A stretch of DNA of 25,235 nucleotides from positions 25,001-50,235 of the forward strand of contig JAHBMJ010000336.1 of assembly GCA_018398765.1 (NCBI GenBank). The letters are read 5' to 3'. The notes below the pieces were generated by a model. That model did no database searches and was not told the origin of the DNA. It worked only from the letters and a program-made list of their open reading frames with translations. This document shows, in pieces, positions 9,323-16,759 of the stretch. The position numbers were made by a program, and so were the translations under genes. The DNA comes from Chromera velia (lineage: Eukaryota; Sar; Chromeraceae). Each line of letters opens with the position of its first letter. Position 1 is the stretch's first letter.

Positions 9323-12300
9323 TCATCGTTTTGCTTTGCTCTGTATTGTCTCTCCGTCCTCTTTGAGTGCATGCCCCTTTGGCTCTTCTTTCTTGCTTTT
9401 GTTGTGTGTGATTGCAGTCCTGGGGAGACCATCACCATGGAGAAGGCCATCGGGTACCATATGTACATTCTTGCTGGGGGGAGCGTATCGGTCAGTAAGT
9501 GCATGCATGCACTTTCATTTACAGTGAGTACATGAAAGTAAATGCAGGGGGGAGCGTATCGGTCAGCGCAAGACAAGACAGCTAGGCAGTTGCCTCTCTC
9601 TTCAATCAAACTTCTGTGGGAGGGAGAGGAGGTTCTGTGATTATGAAAAAATAACAAAACTCTGGGAGGAGAGCAAAAGGAAAAAACCTGTGAACCAGCG
9701 AAGGGATCGAAGAGGAGAAATGGAAGCTTGCAAGCATGCAATGCTTATGTGAAGACCCTGTTTTAGAGACATAGCGCGCAGACAGGCAAAAGAGAGACAG
9801 AAAGCAACCAGGCAAAGCAGGGGCAAATAGGTTGCAATTCTTTTAAGATGCATGAATGGCTCGGCTCAACTTTAATGAAATGTTCGTTTTCCCTTACTTG
9901 CGTTATTATTCCGTAGAGATAGATACTCCTGTCTGTGTTTTGCGTGTGTTTAGACCCTTCTTCCACAAAATCGTTCCTGTCTCAGATTGACCTGTGGCTC
10001 CCTCCTCTCAGTCTCGAAAGTGAGAGGACTGGATGCAGCCTGTCGTTATAGCTTCGGTTGTGAGTTTGCTTACTTGCATTCTGCCTGCCTGTCTTCTTGT
10101 TCTTTTGATCTCTTTCAGTAAATGCATATTCTGCCTGCCTGCTTTCTTGTTCTTTTGATCTCTTTCAGTAAATGCATATTCTGCCTGCCTGCTTTCTTGT
10201 TCTTTTCATCTCTTTCAGTAGATGCATATTCTGCCTGCCTGCTTTCTTGTTCTTTTCATCTCTTTCAGTAAATGCATATTCTGCCTGCCTGCTTTCTTGT
10301 TCTTTTCATCTCTTTCAGTAAATGCAAATTCTGCCTGCCTGCTTTCTTGTTTTTTCTTTCTCTTTCAGGTATCTAGAGATGGAAAGCACATTGTGAATTT
10401 GTCAGACGGTGCCGTGCTGGGTGAAATGGTCGTGCTTGGCGTGTGCTCTCGTCGTGTGGCGACAGTCAAGTCAGTGGGTTTCTTCTTTCAGGCTCCGTCT
10501 ATTTGTTTCAGTACGTACTCTCTCTGCCTTTCCTTCTGACGGATTGGGTCAATCCAGCGGCACTCTTTCTTTGTTTGCTCACTCACTGCTTCTTTGGTGT
10601 CAGGACAGAAGCAAAGAGCCAAAAACGCGACTGCATACCGACTGAGCTGACCAAAAGCCAACGACTGCAAGCAGCATGCCATGCTGTTCTTTTCAGATTT
10701 TCATTCTCTCGCTCAATGCCTCTCTGGAAGCGTCAATGCTGAAAGTATGCGCTTTGGCTGATGACATTGCAGGGCACTCACCTTTTGCGACATGCGTGCG
10801 ATAGATCGAGACACCTTCCAGAGAATCGCAGCCAATTATCCAAAAGATGTCGATCGAATGGTTGCCATCGCCCACCAGCGGCTTCAGGAGACTAAGCAGG
10901 TTGACGAGACGGCAGGTCAACAGGATGACGAAGGGGAGGTGTCGGTCTCAGAACTCCGACAGCCCCAGTGGCGACGGTCGATGTCTTCCAAAGTTGGGGG
11001 GGACTTTCAAAACGTCAGTCCGTCTGTACGGTTGGCCTACGCGTCTTTTTCCCCTTATGCACGACAGGACACAGAGGAGGAGCGGTCACCCACCACAGGC
11101 AGACGGCGTTCTAGTCTCTTTGGGATTCTTCCTCTCCCTAATGGGGGGAAGGGGACTCGGGGAGGGGGGAATTGCTTTCAGCAGGCAGGCCCCCAGCCTC
11201 TCGTGCAGGCGTATGCAGACAAAGAGCCGGGAGGGGAAGTGAAACCGGGAGAGAAAAAACAGCCTCGATTTTTGATTCCTGCCAACACTCGGGTGGGGGG
11301 GGTCAAGAGAGGGGGCACCGATGGAGACGGACTAGAGGACGCATCTTCCCTCATGGTCTCTCAGTCAGTCGCCAGAAGACATCAAGAGGATCTGGATGGA
11401 GCATCCCAGTCTGAGGGTCTGCACATAAGTCAGTCTGATGCTGAATTGCCTCACGTGCATGTGGCAGGAGGGGGACAGCGTCAGGGGCCCTCGTTGGTCT
11501 TCCGTCCGGGTTTACCCTCACAAGAAAGCCGTGGAGACGGCACCAGACGAACCAACGACCACGAGGAGAATCGCCTCGTAGATCGCCCCCCCCCCCTAGT
11601 ATTGTTTCCTGATGAGCCCACGCACGAAGCACTCATTCCGGACTCTGCTGTGTCTCCCCATCGCCCCCCTGACACCGCACCGGCAGAACCTGACGACTCC
11701 TCAGTTGCCCTTCTAGAGTCTCACATTTGGTCAGAAGAGGGAGATGATGCAAGTGTCCCGGAAGAGGGTTCCGTCAGATGGTTGGGATTACAGGACAGCA
11801 GCAACAAATCTGGACCCCTCCTTTTTGACGAAAATCTCACGCCCGAAGAGGTTGCAGAGCGACTCCATGCGAGATCGCATCAAGACGAATCCCATCTCCA
11901 AACTTTCCAAAGAGCGTTGGCGCCACGACAATCAGAGGGCACATCGCCCTCCTCAGGGTATTTTAGGGCAAGACGAAATTCAAGAAATGGGTCTAGAGAT
12001 AAAGAAGAGCTGAGACCCCCACGTGCTGCCTCTGCCCCCCCCGGGAGGGACATGAGGAGGCGTCTTTCAAGAGACGAGGAGGGGGAAGTGGAGAGTCAAA
12101 GCGAGGGTTGTGAGGAAGAAGAGACCTCACACGATGTGGCTGCTTCCTTTAAGGCACTCAGACGACATTCCTACCAAGAAGGGGATGCGGATAGTAGCGG
12201 ACATCTGCTCAGACTGCACCTCTTGCTGCCTCTTTTGTCTGTGGCACAGGTCAGATACCATGTGTGTTGGTGTGTCTTTCTCATTTGTTTTCTCTCTCGA

Positions 12301-14107
12301 CAGACAGTGTGGCATGATGATCTGTGTTGCTGTAGGTCATCCAGTGTTTGGTTCTTTCTATTCCGCTTTTTTTCTTTTGGGGTGTTTTTTTCTCGATTTC
12401 GGAACTCTTGGTTTCTCTTCTTTCTTTCCTTCTTGTCGTCCCGCCTTCCGTTTCTTCGTTCTTTCCGTCCTTCCTGTCTTGCTTGTTTTGTCCCTTTCCC
12501 TGGCTTCTCTTTATCGTTCCTGACTCTTTTCTTGATTTGCGCTTCTTCTCTCTTGTCCGCTTTCTGTCTGTCTGTCTGTCTGTCTGTCTGTGTGTCAGGT
12601 TCTGCTGTTGCAGAAGCGAGTGGTTGTGGAGAGGTTTCGACGGCGTATTCGCGACGCTACCCGACTCCAGACACCACTTCCGCGTGTCGACAAAAATGCG
12701 CGATCCCAAAAGGCAGCGGTGAAGAAACAAGAGAAGGCTGCCAGAAAGGCAGCAGCAGCAGCAGCAATAGCAGTTGCAGGCAAGGGGGACGGATCTGATG
12801 GAGAAATGAAGGAGGCCTCAAGAGGCGTTCATTGGGATGCTGTGGACAGCACAGGGGAGGGAGGGAAGGGGTGGGGAATGACTCTGAATCGCAACGAGTC
12901 TCCATCAGTTGCTGCTGCCACCCTCTCGCTTGCGTTGGAGCGCGACCTATCAGCAGACCGCGGGATCGAGCCCAGTAAGGTGTCGGGTGTCACGTTCCTT
13001 CTTCCTGACAGCCCTCTGTGGCAAAGTGACGAGGCGGGCCGATTCAGGCAGACAGGTTCAGGGAGTAACCTGGGTGTTTCTGTAAGAGACCCGACACCCA
13101 AGAAGAAAGAATTCAAACGAAGGCCAACAGGAGCACTCGGCCTGTTGTCGTCTTCAGCTGCGTCCTCTAACCTCCAACGGGATCCTCATGCACCTGCTGG
13201 TGCTGAGGGAGTAGTGGAATTTCACCTTGACACGCCTGCACGGGCAAGTTCCACCCCCCTGCAGTTGTTTGAGGTGAGTGAAGACTCACTTTCCCTCGCA
13301 ACTCCGGAAGGAATGGGTCCGAATGGATACAACGAGACGCGCCGTCTCTCCCAGTCCCTTCCCAACTCTCCATCTGAACTTGAACGCCCCCAGCGTGCAG
13401 TCTCGATGAAGGATTCCTTCTTTCAAGCAGAAACAATCCGACAATCGATCAGTGAGGGCAACATTCTTCGGAAGCACAGTCTTCTCCGGATTGTACTCGA
13501 TGAAGAGGACCAACAAGAAATCGACAGAAGAGAGCTGAGGACCCAGATGGCATTGAGGGAAGGGGGGTTTGCACTCAGTTCCTCTCAGGCTAACTCGCAA
13601 GTCGGGGGGGGACACAAAACACCCCAAAGTGCGACGACTTTGTTAGGAGGAGGACGGAACCCCATGTCCCTCGAGAGGGACCAAACTGATGAAAAGTCCC
13701 CCCCCTTTTTCCTAGGGCCCAATCAAACGGGACCCGTTGGACAGCTCCTGCGTCCCATGCGCCGATTGGGTACCGCTAGGGAAGTCACTCAGCTGTTGAG
13801 GAAATCGCCTCGCCGATCGATGAGCCGCCTGCACGATTCTGGAATTTCGTTAGTTGCAAATCAGACGGGAAAGTCTTCCGCACACGGGGGGGGGCAGCAG
13901 CACCCACTGATGGTTGCATCTCGCAAAACGCTCATTGAGGAGATGGCCAGATCCTCTGCTTGCGTGAGTGAACATGACGATCACACCCTGGAACAATTAA
14001 TTCAAGACGCAGCAGCAGCACGAGGAAGTGTTTTCAGAAAAAGTCACAGCGGCATTCCGTCCAACTTTAAGGGAATGTCGGGTCGAAGTGCGGGTTCCAG
14101 TTCATGA
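2903..14107 (+). CDS. Voltage-gated K+ channel with C-linker and cyclic nucleotide-binding domain (HCN/CNG/EAG superfamily)
   Basis: Fifteen exons: 2903-3074, 3741-3814, 4283-4384, 4953-5129, 5477-5568, 5935-6037, 6590-6706, 7220-7309, 7930-8060, 8375-8482, 8787-8921, 9418-9490, 10369-10469, 10773-12249 and 12599-14107. Phases match at all 14 junctions; the sum is 4461 nt, or 1486 residues plus TGA. Residues 35-60 carry the pre-S1 signature (HPHSNFQFWWD). S2 is near 75-98 (IVTFMMAFDVVVHFF), S3 follows YLKGSFFVDTLSTLP at 117, and S4 is near 176-195 with few charges (KLARFWRLHAIWQRF). S5 is at 206-225. The pore contains STVGTIGYGD, so the K+ filter GYGD is residues 273-276. S6 is at 280-309, the C-linker at 310-395, and the CNBD at about 396-525 with LGEMVVL at 475-481 and SRRVATV at 485-491. 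Known for the family: tetrameric membrane K+ channels tuned by voltage and sometimes by cAMP/cGMP. The ATG at 2903 follows an in-frame TGA (2888); a start further upstream through another coding exon cannot be excluded. Confidence 0.9.
4081..4281 (+). repeat. (CTGT)n microsatellite running into the exon 3 acceptor
   Basis: About 200 bp of CTGT tetranucleotides with scattered CTTT and CGGT variants ends in CTGTCTGCAG, the acceptor of channel exon 3 (exon starts 4283). The tract serves as the pyrimidine-rich part of the 3' splice site. Open frames across it on both strands come from the repeat and are not genes. Confidence 0.9.
4640..4965 (+). repeat. Tandem array of 69-80-bp units carrying the exon 4 acceptor and first codons
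   Basis: TCTGTCTGTTTGCAG followed by TACCTGAAG (TGCCTGAAG in copy 4) occurs five times, with CAG ending at 4661, 4731, 4811, 4880 and 4952; only the last leads into intact exon 4. Each upstream copy continues as GGC (copy 3 only G), a T11-14 tract, ACCTGRAAAAGRAATT and GTATGAAAGTAAACTC. The repeat thus multiplies a functional-looking 3' splice site plus exon-start codons inside intron 3. Confidence 0.9.
5211..5247 (+). repeat. (TTCC)n microsatellite in channel intron 4
   Basis: A run of TTCC/CTTT units lies between exons 4 and 5, followed by two copies of a CACTCTTCCTTCGTTCCTTT-like unit. I see no coding meaning in either strand. Confidence 0.85.
5935..7309 (+). other. Channel exons 6-8: S5, pore helix, K+ filter and S6
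   Basis: Exon 6 completes an arginine codon split at 5568 and reads YFFFVSLTLHGLSCLFFLG (S5) plus a short turret ending TSWGNE before GTGAAT. Exon 7 is a classic pore: VPWTVN at the start, then WDRQYLLSLYFVISTVG, the filter TIGYGD and IHP. Exon 8 begins TSSFDRL and gives S6 (FILLFCAAIFAYGITIVMAL). GYGD predicts K+ selectivity; HCN channels usually carry GYG without the D, so on the filter this looks closer to EAG/plant Shaker/KAT-type channels. Confidence 0.88.
6239..6292 (+). repeat. (CT)n(CTTT)n microsatellite in channel intron 6
   Basis: A dinucleotide CT run passes directly into CTTT repeats. A short (CTG)n run follows at about 6379-6400. Both lie in the long intron between S5 and the pore exon. 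Confidence 0.9.
7615..7675 (+). repeat. (AAAC)n(AAAG)n microsatellite in channel intron 8
   Basis: AAAC repeats switch to AAAG repeats within intron 8. A separate CT run at 7540-7558 lies just upstream. The antisense reading gives low-complexity F/L/C/V frames that are not genes. Confidence 0.9.
7860..7927 (+). repeat. (TGAA)n microsatellite abutting the exon 9 acceptor
   Basis: About 65 bp of TGAA units continues to within two bases of the CAG acceptor at 7927-7929. The acceptor therefore has no pyrimidine tract on the sense strand, yet the exon after it encodes an unmistakable C-linker in the right phase. Confidence 0.9.
8316..8373 (+). repeat. (CTGC)n-type repeat forming the exon 10 acceptor tract
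   Basis: CCTGCCTGCGTG-type units run directly into GCCTGCAG, the acceptor of exon 10 (exon starts 8375). It is a second case of a tetranucleotide array acting as the 3' splice-site tract. Confidence 0.85.
9286..9324 (+). repeat. (TTTC)n microsatellite in channel intron 11
   Basis: Nine or so TTTC units lie about 95 bp upstream of the exon 12 acceptor (exon starts 9418). Confidence 0.9.
9476..9567 (+). repeat. 20-bp duplication of the exon 12 donor region
   Basis: GGGGGGAGCGTATCGGTCAG at 9476-9495 (the last codons of exon 12 plus its GTCAG donor) recurs exactly at 9547-9566, where it is preceded by AATGCAG. Between the two copies, ACTTTCAT and ATGAAAGT form an inverted repeat. The second copy therefore looks like a 14-nt pseudo-exon with its own acceptor and donor. 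Confidence 0.8.
10078..10368 (+). repeat. 50-bp tandem repeat of the exon 13 acceptor region
   Basis: The unit ATCTCTTTCAGTAAATGCATATTCTGCCTGCCTGCTTTCTTGTTCTTTT-like (given here by its landmarks: TCTTTCAG, TAAATGCA, CTGCCTGCCT) repeats with an exact 50-bp period. CAG ends at 10118, 10168, 10218, 10268, 10318 and 10368. Only the sixth is followed by the real exon (GTATCTAGAGATGG). Each of the five decoys is followed by TAA or TAG. Confidence 0.92.
10886..14107 (+). other. Channel exons 14-15: long low-complexity cytosolic tail
   Basis: About 950 residues after the CNBD have no recognisable fold. The tail is rich in S, G, R, E, P and Q, with a poly-alanine run (12752-12770) and a basic helical stretch at the start of exon 15 (LLLQKRVVVERFRRRIRD). 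RRxS-type sites recur: WRRSM, GRRRSS, RRNS, RRLS, RRHS, RRLS and PRRSMS. Exon 14 most likely ends at CAG|GTCAGA (12249). Beyond that the frame stays open by chance through a pyrimidine-rich intron to 12598, where (CTGT)n runs into CAG. The stop TGA is at 14105-14107. The tail is far longer than in most CNBD channels. Confidence 0.8.
12564..12592 (+). repeat. (CTGT)n microsatellite at the exon 15 acceptor
   Basis: CTGT repeats end in CTGTGTGTCAG, the acceptor of the last channel exon (exon starts 12599). The arrangement matches that before exon 3. Confidence 0.85.
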
Positions 14108-14274
14108 ACAAAGACAATTCCGTAGTTCGAATGAATGTGAAGCAACAAAGCATTGATATGCGTGGATCCTGTCTAGATCTCTTTTTTCTGATTGCTGTTG
14201 CCCCCGTCCGCTCTTCGCTGCCCCGGTCGAAAGAGGATCCAAAAAGTCACGCATCATCCAAAGATTTCATTGGC

Positions 14275-14280
14275 AATAAA
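14275..14280 (+). terminator. Possible poly(A) signal of the channel gene
   Basis: AATAAA lies 168 bp after the stop codon, followed by a TGCATGCATGC run at 14288-14300. The call rests on the hexamer and position alone; protist poly(A) signals are often degenerate. Confidence 0.35.
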
Positions 14281-14300
14281 TAACGCTGCATGCATGCATG

Positions 14301-15743
14301 CTCCCTGCCAAGTTTCATCCAAAATACCCATGCAATAATTCATCGGTCTGGGCTATCTGTGTGGCTTTGGAAGCCTGACGAGGGTCCGGCCTGCCTGACT
14401 GCTGCAGTCCTGCTGCAGAAGTAGTCGACCATGTAGTTCCTTGCTCAATGCAGGTACGTTCAAAACTAGGTTCAAAAACGATAAGCGCTCCAACTAGCTG
14501 ACAGAATTAATTCATACAGAAGACCAGTCGCTCATTACGTCAGTGTTCATCGTACCAGGATCCAAAAAAAGGACTTGCTGCCGAAGAAGAACAAAAGGGG
14601 AGTCAAGAAGCAATGCAGTTTAAAATAGCGACAGACAGAGGAAAGTGCGAAGCGAGCTTTGAACGGATGATCTTGCAGGGAACGTTGTTTAATTCACTAC
14701 AAGCTGGAAGAGACTTGGTCGGAGTCTTCCAGAAGTGTCGCCAGCTAAACCGTCAATAGCCGTCAAGTGGCAGCTGTGAATCGTCTGACACCTGTGTATG
14801 CTTAGAATTAAAGAGGGATGATGCAGATACGGAAAAATTTCTAGAAAAAATTAAAGTTGCTGAAGCAAAAGTCTTTCAATTAAGGTGATGGACTTGCCAG
14901 TCCGTGCACATGTAGTAGAAACCACTATTATTATGGTTTTCAAATTGATTAAATATTATTCTACCCTAAATAAATAAAAACTCCTAGGGTCTAGAAACAC
15001 GTTTTAAAACATACTTTAAACTCACATAAATTCTAGTATAAATTTGTTGATTCCTTTTCTTCAAAGTCCGAATCAGGGAGCATAATCCAAGCATTTTTTT
15101 CTAAGAATAGTATTAAAAGAAATTCATCATAATAACAATTTGTTATAATAGTTTACAGGCTACGTTACATAATAAACTAGGTGATAAAATGAATATTTGA
15201 AAAAAGTTAATCAAAAAATTTATAGAAACTTAATTTCTTTACTGAGTAGTTGCTTCATCCTACACGTAACTAGGCTTTATCGTATACTACGACGTATAGA
15301 AGCCTTTTAAATTCATTGGATGATGAATGTAAAGGAACAACCATTGGATGATGAATGCAAAGGAACAACCATTGGGTGATGAATGTAAAGGAACAACAGT
15401 TTAGGTTTTCTTCAAAGTTCGCAACTCCCAGCTTCCCTAATGATGGGCACGTGCTTCCCATTGAAGGATCTAAAAGTGTGTATGAAGACGTGAAGAATAT
15501 ATGCAGATGAGAGGAAAAGGTGGAGAGCGTGTCAACACAGCTTGATCGATAGCATCGTAAATTATACATGCAGGTCTGCACAAGAAAGAGACTCTAAGAC
15601 TTTTTCAGTCAGGCTCGATCCATGTTGAAATTCCACACGCAAACGCCTCGAAGGCCGCACTCCACGTGGCACGTCACTAGAGAAATGCTCGCTCCAACGT
15701 GGATGCTGATGATTCTTGAAAACTGTAGCTTCGATCTTCCGCC
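14301..15743. other. Convergent intergenic region with AT-rich block
   Basis: No gene is visible between the channel stop and the SDR stop. From about 14810 to 15290 the sequence turns strongly AT-rich (for example ATTAAATATTATT and AATAAATAAAAACTC), unlike the GC-balanced flanks. This block may be an old insertion or a gene-poor composition patch. The short minus-strand frames around 15270-15846 have no protein-like features. Confidence 0.5.
15314..15397 (+). repeat. 28-bp unit, three tandem copies
   Basis: CATTGGATGATGAATGTAAA plus GGAACAAC repeats at 15314, 15342 and 15370 with two single-base differences. It sits at the edge of the AT-rich block downstream of the SDR gene. Confidence 0.9.
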
Positions 15744-16692
15744 TTAGCTCGCTGACACTGGTCGAGGGAAACCAACGGCCACCAGCACGGCAAAGAAAGC
15801 ATCCGAGATAAACTGCGGAACTGCGCAGAGAATCAGAAATCCCCAAAGATCCACCTGCCAGCGAAATACGACCACACGCGGAGGGCTTCGCGCCACGGCG
15901 GAGCGCGCCAACTGTCTCGTCACTGTCTCAGGCGAACAGGCAAAAAGCCACAGAAAGAATGACAGGGATTTCCTCAAACGTGTATGATATTCCGATCCGT
16001 ATGCTTCATACACCGAGTCTTTATTCGTGCTCCCCTTGCATCTTGAGAGTTTCGCATCTTGCATCCCGCCACTGTCTCTTCCTCCTGGACCCTCTGTCTG
16101 TCCCTCATGAGGAGGGTATTCTCCTTTCGACTGCAAGGAGCCATCGTTGACCTTCAAACTACGCCCTTCTGTGTCTCCTCCTTTTGCTTCCCCCCTCGAT
16201 GAGACGGACGGAGGCCTTTCCTCTTCGACACCCATCTCCTCCCTCTCCCTCTCGCTTTCATGCAATTTGTCGAAGAGGTGTGTATTTGCCCCTCCAGGCT
16301 CTGCAGCGAGAGGGCGTAGCAGGAGCGCGTGATGGAAGACAGGATCTGTCTATGCTTGAATTTCACTTGACTTTATGGAAACACTGACTGGCGTCAATGA
16401 CTGACTGACTCTCTGACTGGCTCACTGACAGAGCGACTAAATACATGAATCGACGAGCGAAAGAACGAGGCAACGAAGGAAGAAATCAGACAAGAGATGT
16501 TACAGTAGGCAATGCAGGTCGAAAGCAGGACCCCACCAAGAGCCTCAGGGGTGTTCCTTTATCTTTTCGTTGCAATGCGCAGGCATCCTAGGAGGAATGG
16601 AGAAGAATAAAGGTATCGGGAGGAATTAGAGAAAATGGCCATTGGTTTGACGACGGGCTGCAGAAACGCAATTCAAACCGAAGCCAGATAGA

Positions 16693-16759
<67 letters not shown>

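Larger units (their letters stand above)
7930..10885 (+). other. Channel exons 9-13 and start of exon 14: C-linker and cyclic nucleotide-binding domain
   Basis: Exon 9 gives FGRKLDALNVFMRDKGLP, the standard helix after S6. Exon 10 gives WLMAQLSTKLRNELLLH, and exon 11 gives the SPFFADCDPALLAELIL helix that opens the CNBD. Exons 12-13 form the beta-roll: PGETITMEKAIGYHMYILAGG, then the phosphate-binding cassette G476-E477 with R486-R487. The Glu and Arg that contact ribose and phosphate in cyclic nucleotide-binding channels are both kept, unlike in EAG/ERG channels where the pocket is degenerate. The threonine after Arg in HCN is valine here, which in CNG channels bears on cGMP versus cAMP preference. 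Ligand binding is therefore likely but inferred. Confidence 0.85.

Noticed and set aside
10078-10368. CRISPR-like regular direct repeats
   Set aside because: The whole 50-bp unit is repeated with no variable spacers, in an intron of a eukaryotic gene.
12250-12598. Continuation of the large channel frame between exons 14 and 15
   Set aside because: F/S/C/L-rich sequence of a pyrimidine-rich intron with a good GTCAGA donor at 12250 and a CTGT-tract acceptor at 12598. It only happens to lack stops in this frame, and reading through would then miss the exon 15 frame.
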